DNA of 64,000 nucleotides, taken from the NCBI RefSeq assembly GCF_900101335.1, contig NZ_FNKA01000001.1, forward strand, positions 496,001 through 560,000. Direction: 5' to 3'. The stretch is from Quadrisphaera sp. DSM 44207. Lineage in GTDB: Bacteria > Actinomycetota > Actinomycetes > Actinomycetales > Quadrisphaeraceae. The position numbers and the translations under genes were made by a program. Positions 26,743 through 34,933 of this stretch are shown here, in pieces. Each line of letters begins with the position of its first letter. The first letter of the stretch is position 1. The notes under the pieces are model-generated. The model was not told the DNA's origin. It did not search any database and was given only the letters and a program-made list of their open reading frames with translations.

Positions 26743-27732
26743 TCAGGTGCGCATGCCCGTCGCCCGCGGGGTGTGGCGGGGCAGCGGCGCCCGGGGGCCG
26801 CGGCGGGGCCGCGAGGTGCCGGCCAGCTCGAGCAGCCGCTGCACCCGGTAGCGGTGCCCGCGGTAGCACTCGATCACCTCGGCGCACCCAGCGTCGTCGA
26901 GCACCTCGCCCGTCAGCGCCCAGGAGACGTTCTTCGGGACGTGGAGGTCGGCGAAGCTGAACGCGTCCGGGTCCCCGTGCGCGCGGTGGCGCACCTCCGC
27001 GGCCGTCCACACCCCCACCCCCGGCAGGGTGCGCAGCGCGGGCTCGACGCACCCGGCCTCCATCGCCACCGTGCGCTCCAGCCCGGACGCCGACCGGGCG
27101 GCCAGCTGCACCACCGAGCGCCGCCGCTCCTCCACGCCGGCGCGCAGCCACTCCCAGCTCGGGATGGCGGCCCAGTCGCGCGGGGACGGCGGCACGCGCA
27201 TCCCGGCCGCGGGCCCGCCGGGGCGGGCGGGCAGGCCGGGAGCGGGCTCGCCGAAGCGCAGCAGCAGGTCGCGCCAGGCGCAGCGGGCCTCCCGCAGGGT
27301 GACGACCTGCTCGACCGCCGCCCCCGCGAGCGCCTCGAAGACCGCGCGCGTGCGCAGCACCCGCACCCCCGGCCGCGCCCGCCACGCCGCCACGAGGCGC
27401 GGGTGCTCGGGGCGGGGGCGGAACCCGTCGTCGTCCTGGTCCTCCCCCAGCAGCTCAGGGACGCCGTCCAGCAGCCACGCGGCCCCCTCGCCCCACGCCC
27501 GGGCGAGCACGGCGCCAGAGCAGGCGCGCAGCTGCAGCAGCGCCGTCCCGCACGGGGTGCGCGTGGCCCACCACCACGAGCCGTCCGGGCAGCGGCGCAC
27601 GGCCGGGTCGCCCGCGCCGCGGCGCAGGATCGAGAAGGTGGCGTCGAGGTCGAGGTCGCGCGAGGGGCGCCAGCGCCGCTCGAGACACGCCCCGGCACCG
27701 GCGCCGTCCCGGGGAAGGGGGACCGGCAGCAC
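26743..27732 (-). CDS. AlkA-like DNA-3-methyladenine glycosylase
   Basis: About 329 residues. The helix-hairpin-helix motif LRTLPGVGVWTAAEV with the downstream DAFSFADLHVPKNVSWALTG places it in the AlkA/HhH-GPD superfamily of base-excision glycosylases; the Asp in FADLH fits the catalytic position. The N-terminal 100 residues (RPSRDLDLDATFSILRRGAG, WWWATRTPCG) are the AlkA_N-like fold. Two GTG starts compete: 27747 and 27732. I prefer 27732 because GGAGG lies eight bases before it, while 27747 has no site. Acts on alkylated purines; monocistronic. Confidence 0.85.
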   Translation of the reverse strand: MLPVPLPRDGAGAGACLERRWRPSRDLDLDATFSILRRGAGDPAVRRCPDGSWWWATRTPCGTALLQLRACSGAVLARAWGEGAAWLLDGVPELLGEDQDDDGFRPRPEHPRLVAAWRARPGVRVLRTRAVFEALAGAAVEQVVTLREARCAWRDLLLRFGEPAPGLPARPGGPAAGMRVPPSPRDWAAIPSWEWLRAGVEERRRSVVQLAARSASGLERTVAMEAGCVEPALRTLPGVGVWTAAEVRHRAHGDPDAFSFADLHVPKNVSWALTGEVLDDAGCAEVIECYRGHRYRVQRLLELAGTSRPRRGPRAPLPRHTPRATGMRT

Positions 27733-27827
27733 GGGCCCATCCTCCACGCCCGGGCCGCGGCGGCACAGGACTCCCCGGGACAGGACGTCCCGGGACGGGA
27801 CTCCCAGGGTCCGCCCAGGTGCCTCCG

Positions 27828-27833
27828 TACAGT
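27828..27833 (+). promoter_or_regulatory. -10 box TACAGT of leaderless DUF3105 gene
   Basis: TACAGT ends six bases before the GTG at 27840, again the TASNNT pattern with the initiator at the start codon. Confidence 0.6.
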
Positions 27834-27839
27834 GGGAGC

Positions 27840-28622
27840 GTGGCGAAGGGCAGCACGACGAGGAACGCAGCGAAGGGCTCGGCGAAGGGCTCGGGCGGAG
27901 GCGGCGCGCGACCGGCCGGCGCGAGGCCGTCCGGGGACGACCGGTCCGCGCGGCTGGAGCAGGTGCGCCGCTCCCAGCGCGCCGGCGAGCGCCGCCGCAC
28001 CGCGCTGATCATCGGTGGCGCGGCCGCGCTGGTCGCCGTCCTCGTCGCCGTCGTCGCGGTCGTGATCGTCCGCGAGCAGCGGGCGGAGGACCCGGCGCTC
28101 GTCGGGCTCCCGGCGTCCGCGGCGGCGTGCGACCCGGTGCAGACCCAGCCGGCGACGGGCGTGAGCGAGCACGTGGGGCCGGGCACGTCGTCCCCCGACG
28201 TGACCACCGTCGACTACGGCACCGTGCCGGCCGTCTTCGGACAGCACTACGCCTCCCCGGCCTACCCGGCCTCGCCGTTCTACACGGCCGAGGACCGCCC
28301 GCCGGTCGAGCAGCTCGTGCACAACCTCGAGCACGGCTACACGATCGCCTGGTACACCGAGGACCTGCCGGAGGACCAGCGCGCCCAGCTGCAGGAGATC
28401 GCGCAGGAGGCGCGCGCGCTGGGGGAGACGAACGGCAAGTTCATCGCCGCCCCGTGGGACGCCTCGCGCGGCGAGCTGCCCGAGGGCAAGACGATCGGGC
28501 TCGCCCACTGGGGCGCCGAGGAGGGCTCGCTGCAGCTGTGCGGCGCGGTCTCCGGAGAGGCGATCACCGACTTCGTCACCGCCCACCCGTACTCCGACTC
28601 CCCCGAGCCGAACGCCGCGTGA
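27840..28622 (+). CDS. DUF3105 membrane-anchored protein
   Basis: 260 residues. A Lys/Ser/Gly-rich cytoplasmic N-terminus (about 1-50) precedes one transmembrane helix (about 57-77), then the extracytoplasmic DUF3105 domain with HYASPAYPASPFY, the signature VEQLVHNLEHGYTIAWY and a C-terminal LCGAVSGEAITDFVTAHPY. Function unknown; the conserved His/Glu in NLEHG and the paired cysteines hint at a metal or redox role. The GTG start is fixed by the leaderless promoter. The next gene overlaps by GTGA. Confidence 0.88.
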   Translation: MAKGSTTRNAAKGSAKGSGGGGARPAGARPSGDDRSARLEQVRRSQRAGERRRTALIIGGAAALVAVLVAVVAVVIVREQRAEDPALVGLPASAAACDPVQTQPATGVSEHVGPGTSSPDVTTVDYGTVPAVFGQHYASPAYPASPFYTAEDRPPVEQLVHNLEHGYTIAWYTEDLPEDQRAQLQEIAQEARALGETNGKFIAAPWDASRGELPEGKTIGLAHWGAEEGSLQLCGAVSGEAITDFVTAHPYSDSPEPNAA

Positions 28623-29356
28623 GCACCCCGCCGTCCGCGCCGCAGGCGCCGCGCACCGTTCCTCAGCTGCTGGCCGCCCTGAGGGCCAGCGACCTCGGGC
28701 GGCCCCGCCTGACGTGGTACGGCGCGGACGGCGAGCGCGTGGAGCTGTCGGCCCGCGTGCTGGAGAACTGGGTCGCCAAGACGGCGAACCTGCTCGTGGA
28801 GGAGCTGGACGCCGGCCCGGGCACCCGGGTGCACCTGGCCCTGCCGCCGCACTGGCGCACCGCGGTGTGGGTGCTCTCGGCGTGGGCGGTCGGCGCCGAG
28901 CCGGTACTGGCCGCCCCCGGCGCGAGCGGCGCCGGGCCCGTGCCCGCCGCGCCGGACGACGCCGACGTGCTCGTCAGCACGGGTGCTGCGGCGTCCGTGC
29001 ACGGGCCGGGCCCGCTGCAGGTGGCCGTCGCGCTGCCCGCGCTCGCGCGCTCGGTCGCCGCGCAGGGCCCCCTCGCCCCCGGCGTCCTGGACTACAACGC
29101 CGAGGTCGGGGCCTTCGCCGACTCCCTGCCGCCCCTGGCGCAGCCGGCGGACCTGCGCGAGCACCTCGCCGGCGCGCCCGGTGCCGCCGGGCCGTGGCCG
29201 CCGCGCGTGCGCCTGCTGGTGCCCGCCGAGCGCTTCGAGCCCGTGCGGGCCCTGCTCGCGCCGCTGGCGGTGGACGGCTCCGTCGTCGTGCTCGGGGCGG
29301 GCGCTCCGGACGCCGAGCGGGTGGCCGCCCAGGAGCAGGTCACCGCCCGCGGCTGA
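28619..29356 (+). CDS. TIGR03089 family protein
   Basis: 245 residues. It resembles a shortened N-terminal domain of AMP-forming acyl-CoA ligases: LTWYGADGERVELSARVLENW, VHLALPPHWRTAVWVLSAWA, VGAEPVLAAPG. The ATP-binding core and C-terminal lid of real ligases are absent, so activity is unlikely. Conserved in actinobacteria, function unknown. The GTG overlaps the DUF3105 stop. Confidence 0.85.
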   Translation: MSTPPSAPQAPRTVPQLLAALRASDLGRPRLTWYGADGERVELSARVLENWVAKTANLLVEELDAGPGTRVHLALPPHWRTAVWVLSAWAVGAEPVLAAPGASGAGPVPAAPDDADVLVSTGAAASVHGPGPLQVAVALPALARSVAAQGPLAPGVLDYNAEVGAFADSLPPLAQPADLREHLAGAPGAAGPWPPRVRLLVPAERFEPVRALLAPLAVDGSVVVLGAGAPDAERVAAQEQVTARG

Positions 29357-29419
29357 CGCTCTCGCGGCCGGCCCCGCGCACCGGGCGCGGCCGCCGCGCG
29401 ACACGCGAGGATCTCCCGA

Positions 29420-29453
29420 ACTGCGCTGATTCGCGCAGTCGGATGCCTACTCT
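29420..29453 (+). promoter_or_regulatory. Promoter and dyad before the lipoprotein gene
   Basis: TACTCT at 29448-29453 is seven bases before the ATG at 29461 (leaderless). A 7-bp dyad ACTGCGC/GCGCAGT (29420-29426 with 29433-29439) sits over the -35 region and could be an operator, or the terminator of the preceding gene. Confidence 0.5.
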
Positions 29454-29460
29454 CGGTGAC

Positions 29461-30189
29461 ATGCCCGCTCAGACCCCGGCCCGGGGCGCCGCTGCGCGCC
29501 GCGCCGCGTGGTGGGCCGCCGCGGCGGTGCTCGCCGGCGCCGGCGCGCTGGGCGGCTGCTCCGACGACGCCGCAGACGCCGCCTCGGACGCCGCCTCCCG
29601 GGCCACGGCGGGCGCGAGCGGCGCGCCGACCGCCGGCGAGGCCACCGGCACCGCCGGCGCGACCGCCGACACGGCGGACCCGGCCGGCAGCCCGACCACC
29701 AGCCCCAGCGCCACCAGCCCCAGCGCCACCAGCGCGAGCACCGCCAGCCCCAGCACCGCCGGCCCCAGCACCGCTCGCAGCACCCCTCGCGCTCCGAGGA
29801 GCACCGCGGCTCCCCCCGCACCAAGCGCGGCCTCGCGGGCACCGCGGGCCTCCGCCGACGCGCCGCCCCCGCCGGAGCCGTCCGCGCCCGCCGGCTCGGC
29901 CCCGGTGGTCACCTACTCCGGCTGGGACCCCGACCGGCGCGCGCTGGAGGTCTCGGCGTACGTCCCCGGCGTCGTGGAGAGCGGCGGCAGCTGCGCCCTG
30001 AGCGCCCTCCGCGGCTCCTCGCGGCTGTCCGCGTCGGCGGCGGCGGTGCCGGACGCCTCGACGACCGTCTGCGGCCAGCTGCTCCTCCCGGTGACCGGAC
30101 GGGCGAGCGGCACGTGGGCGCTGACGGTGACCTACTCCTCCCCCGGCAGCCCCGCGGTGTCGACGTCCACGAACCTCGAGGTGACCTGA
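29461..30189 (+). CDS. Hypothetical lipoprotein with Ser/Thr/Pro/Ala-rich linker
   Basis: 242 residues. A signal peptide with lipobox LGGC gives the lipidated C33 (VLAGAGALGGCSDD). Residues about 35-150 are low-complexity Ala/Thr/Ser/Pro (TSPSATSPSATSASTASPST), a likely wall-spanning stalk. The last 95 residues form a beta-rich domain starting VVTYSGWDPDRRALEVSAYV with two cysteines (GSCALS, TVCGQ) that may pair. No family recognised. Its stop overlaps the next ATG by one base (TGATG), so it is coupled to the LGFP enzyme. Confidence 0.72.
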   Translation: MPAQTPARGAAARRAAWWAAAAVLAGAGALGGCSDDAADAASDAASRATAGASGAPTAGEATGTAGATADTADPAGSPTTSPSATSPSATSASTASPSTAGPSTARSTPRAPRSTAAPPAPSAASRAPRASADAPPPPEPSAPAGSAPVVTYSGWDPDRRALEVSAYVPGVVESGGSCALSALRGSSRLSASAAAVPDASTTVCGQLLLPVTGRASGTWALTVTYSSPGSPAVSTSTNLEVT

Positions 30190-32639
30190 TGCCCCGTCCG
30201 CACCCCGCGCCCCGGACGCGACGGAGCCTGCCGGCCGTCGTGGTCGCCGTCGTCGTCGCCGTCGTCGCGGCCCTCGCCCCCGTGCTGGCCCCGGTCGTGG
30301 CGCCGGGCGCCGGCACGGCGCAGGCCGCCGTGTCGGGCGGGGCCTTCCGCGCCGGCGACATCGTCAGCGACGCCGTGTTCTTCGACGCCTCGACGATGGA
30401 CGAGCGCCAGGTGCAGGCGTTCCTCGACGCCCGCGGGTCCGCCTGCCGGGCCGGGGAGATGCCCTGCCTGAAGGACTACCGCGAGGACACCCCCTCCCGC
30501 GCCGCCGACGCCAACTGCGCCGGCTACACCGGCGCGGCGCAGCAGAGCGCCGCGCAGGTGGTCGTCGCGGTCGCGCGCAGCTGCGGCGTCAACCCCCGCG
30601 CGCTGCTGGTGCTCCTGCAGAAGGAGTCGGGGCTGGTGTCGAAGACGGCCCCCAGCGCCATCAGCTACCGCAGCGCCACCGGCTACGGCTGCCCGGACGG
30701 CAAGCCCTGCAACGCCGAGTACTACGGCTTCTCCAACCAGGTCTACCGCGCGGCCTGGGCGTTCAAGAACTACGCCGCCCACGCCGCCACCAGCCCCTAC
30801 CGGCCGGGGCGCAGCAACGAGATCCTCTTCCACCCCGACCGCGCCTGCGGCAGCGCGCCCGTGCACATCGAGAACCAGGCCACGGCCGGCCTGTACCGGT
30901 ACACCCCGTACCAGCCGAACGCGGCGGCGCTGGCGAACGTGTACGGCACCGGCGACGCGTGCTCGGCCTACGGCAACCGCAACTTCTGGCGCATCATGAC
31001 CGACTGGTTCGGCAGCACCCAGCACTCGGTGCTGGGCGAGATGTTCGCGGCGTGGATGGCCGACGGCGGCCCCGACGGGTTCGTCGGCGCGCCCACCGCG
31101 GCGGAGGAGTGCACGGCGGCCGGCTGCTCCCAGCGCTTCGCGCGCGGGTCGACCGCGTGGTCCCCGGCCACGGGCGCGCACCTGGTCAAGGGCGACATCG
31201 AGGCGGCCTGGCGGGCCCGCGGCGGCGCGACCGGCGCGCTCGGCGTCCCGACCGGCCCCGAGCAGTGCGGCCCGGCGGGCGGCGGGTGCCGCCAGGACTT
31301 CGCCGCGGGCGCCGTCCTGTGGTCCCCGGCCGCCGGGGCGCGCGTCGTCGAGGGCGCGGTCCACGCCGCGTGGCGGGCCGCCGGCGGCGCGACCGGCGAC
31401 CTCGGCGAGCCCCTGGCCGACCAGCGGTGCACCAGCGCGCAGCGCTGCGTGCAGGAGTTCACCGGCGGCACCGTCGCGTGGCTCGCCGGCGCGGACGCGC
31501 GGGTCGTCACCGGGCAGGTCCGCGCGGCCTGGACGGCGGACGGCGGCGCGGGCGGCTTCCTCGGCCTGCCCACCGGGGCCGAGCGCTGCGGCCTGGCGGG
31601 CGGCGGGTGCAGCCAGGCGTTCGAGCGCGGCACGGTCGTCTCCTCCCCCGCCACCGGCACGCGCGTGGTCAAGGGCGAGATCGACGCCGCCTGGCGCGCC
31701 GACGGCGCGCAGGACGGCTTCCTCGGACACCCGGTGGCGAACGAGCGGTGCGGCCTGGCCGCTGGGGGCTGCACGCAGCGCTTCACCCGCGGGACGATCG
31801 CGTGGTCGCCGGCCACCGGCGCGCGCCCCGTCAAGGGCGACATCGCCGCCACGTGGACCGGCGACGGCGCCGAGACCGGGTTCCTGGGGTACCCGACCGC
31901 GAACGAGCGGTGCGGCCTGGCCGGCGGGGGCTGCACGCAGCGCTTCACCCGCGGCACCATCGCCTGGACCCCGGGCACCGGGGCGCGGGCGGTCAAGGGC
32001 GAGATCGACGCCTCCTGGACCGCGGACGGCGCCGAGACCGGATACCTGGGCCACCCCACCGCGAACGAGCGGTGCGGCGCGGCGGGGAGCGGCTGCACGC
32101 AGGCCTTCTCGCGCGGCACGATCGCGTGGAGCCCGACCACCGGCGTCTCGCGGGTCAAGGGCGAGATCAGCGCCTCCTGGACCGGCGACGGCGCGCAGGC
32201 CGGCTACCTCGGCCACCCCACCGCGAACGAGCGGTGCGGCCTGGCCGGCGGAGGCTGCACCCAGGCGTTCTCCCGCGGCACGATCGCCTGGTCCCCCGCC
32301 ACCGGCGCCTCCCGGGTCAAGGGCGAGATCAACGCCTCCTGGACCGCCGACGGCGCGCAGGCCGGCTACCTCGGCCACCCCACCGCGAACGAGCGGTGCG
32401 GGCTGGCCGGCGGGGGCTGCACCCAGGCGTTCTCCCGCGGCACCATCGCCTGGTCCCCCGCCACCGGCGCCGCCCGCGTCAAGGGCCAGATCGACGCCGC
32501 CTGGCGCGGCGCAGGCGCCCAGGGCGGGACGCTGGGCTACCCCACCGCGAACGAGGCCCTCACCGCCGTCGGGTGGACCCAGGCCTTCCAGCGCGGGCGG
32601 ATCACCGTCACCCGCGACGGCCGCACCACCCTCCCCTAA
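30189..32639 (+). CDS. Secreted lysozyme-like hydrolase with ten LGFP repeats
   Basis: 816 residues. Signal peptide at about 1-48 (AALAPVLAPVVAPGAGTAQAA). The catalytic domain (about 55-275) contains NPRALLVLLQKESGL with a candidate catalytic Glu, FSNQVYRAAWAFKNY and FWRIMTDWFGST. Ten LGFP repeats of about 54 residues follow; typical copies read LGHPTANERCGLAGGGCTQ then FSRGTIAWSPATGA, each with one cysteine pair. LGFP modules are thought to hold proteins in mycolic or arabinogalactan-type walls. The last four full repeats are nearly identical, showing recent duplication. Probably a peptidoglycan glycosidase. Confidence 0.82.
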   Translation: MPRPHPAPRTRRSLPAVVVAVVVAVVAALAPVLAPVVAPGAGTAQAAVSGGAFRAGDIVSDAVFFDASTMDERQVQAFLDARGSACRAGEMPCLKDYREDTPSRAADANCAGYTGAAQQSAAQVVVAVARSCGVNPRALLVLLQKESGLVSKTAPSAISYRSATGYGCPDGKPCNAEYYGFSNQVYRAAWAFKNYAAHAATSPYRPGRSNEILFHPDRACGSAPVHIENQATAGLYRYTPYQPNAAALANVYGTGDACSAYGNRNFWRIMTDWFGSTQHSVLGEMFAAWMADGGPDGFVGAPTAAEECTAAGCSQRFARGSTAWSPATGAHLVKGDIEAAWRARGGATGALGVPTGPEQCGPAGGGCRQDFAAGAVLWSPAAGARVVEGAVHAAWRAAGGATGDLGEPLADQRCTSAQRCVQEFTGGTVAWLAGADARVVTGQVRAAWTADGGAGGFLGLPTGAERCGLAGGGCSQAFERGTVVSSPATGTRVVKGEIDAAWRADGAQDGFLGHPVANERCGLAAGGCTQRFTRGTIAWSPATGARPVKGDIAATWTGDGAETGFLGYPTANERCGLAGGGCTQRFTRGTIAWTPGTGARAVKGEIDASWTADGAETGYLGHPTANERCGAAGSGCTQAFSRGTIAWSPTTGVSRVKGEISASWTGDGAQAGYLGHPTANERCGLAGGGCTQAFSRGTIAWSPATGASRVKGEINASWTADGAQAGYLGHPTANERCGLAGGGCTQAFSRGTIAWSPATGAARVKGQIDAAWRGAGAQGGTLGYPTANEALTAVGWTQAFQRGRITVTRDGRTTLP

Positions 32640-32732
32640 CCCCCGCCCGACCCGCGAGCGGCGCCGCCGGTCAAGTCGCCCGCCGGCCGGGCCGATGCCC
32701 ACTGGTCCCCGGTGCCGAGCCCAGGAGGTCGC

Positions 32733-34859
32733 ATGTCCGTGCGCCGTCCCCTGACCGTCGCCAGCCTCGTGCTGGCCCTGACCGCGCTGCCGGTGGTGGA
32801 CCTGCCGGCGGTGGCCGTGCAGCCGCACCCGGTGCCCACCGGGGTGGACGTCGTCCCGCTGGCGGACGACCCGGGCCAGGAGGTCACCGAGGACCGCGAC
32901 GCCGCACGCGGCACGTCGACGTTCACCGTCGTGCCCGAGGAGGGGGCGGACCTGCTCGGCGTGACGTGGGAGGAGGGCGCCGCGGCGTCCACGGCGTGGG
33001 TGCGCGTGCACGAGGACGGCGCGTGGGGGGCGTGGACGGCGCTGCCCGTGGACGACGAGGGAGGCCCGGACGCGGGCACCCCGGAGGCCGCGCAGGCCCG
33101 GCCGGGCACCGAGCCGCTGTGGGTCGGCGGCGCCGACGAGGTGCAGGTGCGCCTGGCCGAGCGGGCCGCGGACGGCGCGGCGCTGGCCGTCGTCGACACC
33201 GCGACCTCCGCCGCGGACGGGGTCGGCACCACCGGCCCGCTGGCGCGGGCCGAGGCCGCCCCGGCCGGCGCGCCGGTGGTCCACTCGCGGGCGCAGTGGG
33301 GCGCCGACGAGTCCCTGCGCACCTGCACCCCCAGCTACTCCTCGCAGCTGCAGGCGGCGGTGGTGCACCACACCGCGGACGCGAACAACGCCTACAGCCG
33401 CGAGCAGGTGCCGGCGATGCTGCGCAGCATCTACGCCTACCACGTCTCCGCCCGCGGCTGGTGCGACGTGGGCTACAACGCCCTGGTCGACCGCTTCGGG
33501 CGGATCTGGGAGGGGCGCGCCGGCGGCATCGAGCGCGGCGTGGTCGGCGCGCACGCCGGCGGCTTCAACACCGGCACCTTCGGCGTGTCGATGATCGGGA
33601 ACTACTCCACCGAGGCGCCGCCGGCCGCGATGCTCGAGGCCGTCAGCCAGGTGGTCGCCTGGAAGGCCTACCTCAACGACTTCGACCCGCGCGGCACGGC
33701 GCGGCTGACCGCGGCGGCCAGCAGCGCCACCACGGCCCGCTACCCGGCGGGCCAGGTGGTCACGGTGCCCGCGGTCCTCGGCCACCGCGACGTCGGCCTC
33801 ACCGAGTGCCCGGGGAACGCCGGGTACGCCAAGCTCGGCCAGGTGCGGGACCGGGCCGCGGAGCTGGTGCGCACCAGCGGGTACGTCGAGGTCAGCGGCG
33901 AGGCCCGCGCGGTGTGGATGGCCTCGGGCGGCGCCGGGGGCTACCTGGGCCACCCCACCGGGTACGGGCGGGCCACCGCCGCGGGCGGCTGGGCGCAGGA
34001 CTTCGACCGCGGCACCATCGCCTGGTCCCCCGCCACGGGCGCGCACGCCGTCAAGGGCCAGATCGACGCGCTGTGGGCGCAGGAGGGCGAGTCCACGAGC
34101 TTCCTCGGCTACCCCGTCGCCGAGGAGCGGTGCGGCCTGGCCGGCGGCGGCTGCACCCAGGCCTTCCAGCGCGGCACCATCGCCTGGACGCCGGCCATCG
34201 GCGCCCGCTCCGTCAAGGGCGAGATGAACGCCTCCTGGACGGGCGACGGGGCGCAGGCCGGCTACCTGGGCTACCCGACCGCCGCTGAGCGGTGCGGCCT
34301 GCCCGGGGGCGGGTGCTCCCAGGCGTTCGAGCGCGGCGCCACCAGCTGGTCCCCGGCCACCGGCGCCGTCCGGGTCAAGGGCAGCATCGAGGACGTCTGG
34401 ACCGGTGAGGGCGCGCACGCCGGCTACCTCGGCCACCCCACCGCGAACGAGCGGTGCGGCCTGGCCGGCGGCGGGTGCACGCAGCGCTTCGAGCGCGGCA
34501 CCGTCGCGTGGTCCCCCGCCACCGGCGCCCGCTCCGTCAAGGGCAGCATCGACGCCTCCTGGAGGGCCGACGGGGCGCAGGCGGGCTACCTCGGGTACCC
34601 CACCGCGCCCGAGCGGTGCGGCCTGGCCGGCGGGGGCTGCACCCAGGCGTTCGAGCGCGGCACGATCGCCTGGTCCCCCGCCACGGGCGCCTCCCGCGTC
34701 AAGGGCCAGATCGACGCCGCGTGGCGCGCCGGCGGCGCCCAGGACGGCGCGCTCGGCTACCCCACCGGCGAGGAGCTCCTCACCGCGGTGGGGTGGACCC
34801 AGGCCTTCCAGACCGGGCGGATCACCGTCACCCGCGACGGGCGCACCCTCCTCACCTGA
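32733..34859 (+). CDS. N-acetylmuramoyl-L-alanine amidase (PGRP type) with LGFP repeats
   Basis: 708 residues from the ATG at 32733 (AGGAGG five bases upstream). Signal peptide at about 1-29. An amidase_2/PGRP domain at about 185-385 starts HSRAQWGADESLRTC and has zinc ligands in AAVVHHTADANN and GHRDVGLTECPG plus the YNALVDRFGRIWEGR core. Seven LGFP repeats fill about 390-708; they pair with those of the preceding gene in sequence (GLAGGGCTQAF). It cleaves the lactyl-amide bond between glycan and stem peptide. A 93-base gap separates it from the preceding LGFP gene, so it has its own translation start and perhaps its own promoter. Confidence 0.9.
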   Translation: MSVRRPLTVASLVLALTALPVVDLPAVAVQPHPVPTGVDVVPLADDPGQEVTEDRDAARGTSTFTVVPEEGADLLGVTWEEGAAASTAWVRVHEDGAWGAWTALPVDDEGGPDAGTPEAAQARPGTEPLWVGGADEVQVRLAERAADGAALAVVDTATSAADGVGTTGPLARAEAAPAGAPVVHSRAQWGADESLRTCTPSYSSQLQAAVVHHTADANNAYSREQVPAMLRSIYAYHVSARGWCDVGYNALVDRFGRIWEGRAGGIERGVVGAHAGGFNTGTFGVSMIGNYSTEAPPAAMLEAVSQVVAWKAYLNDFDPRGTARLTAAASSATTARYPAGQVVTVPAVLGHRDVGLTECPGNAGYAKLGQVRDRAAELVRTSGYVEVSGEARAVWMASGGAGGYLGHPTGYGRATAAGGWAQDFDRGTIAWSPATGAHAVKGQIDALWAQEGESTSFLGYPVAEERCGLAGGGCTQAFQRGTIAWTPAIGARSVKGEMNASWTGDGAQAGYLGYPTAAERCGLPGGGCSQAFERGATSWSPATGAVRVKGSIEDVWTGEGAHAGYLGHPTANERCGLAGGGCTQRFERGTVAWSPATGARSVKGSIDASWRADGAQAGYLGYPTAPERCGLAGGGCTQAFERGTIAWSPATGASRVKGQIDAAWRAGGAQDGALGYPTGEELLTAVGWTQAFQTGRITVTRDGRTLLT

Positions 34860-34882
34860 GCACCCGCCCGCCGCCGGACGCA

Positions 34883-34916
34883 GGAGGGCCGGTCCCCCGC
34901 GGGGAACCGGCCCTCC
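34883..34916. terminator. Hairpin terminator between convergent units
   Basis: An 11-bp perfect stem (34883-34893 with 34906-34916), extended inward by CCCC/GGGG, lies 24 bases after the amidase stop and 17 bases past the end of the minus-strand oxidoreductase, so it can serve both. Confidence 0.8.
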
Positions 34917-34933
34917 GTCCTGTGGGCCCGACC

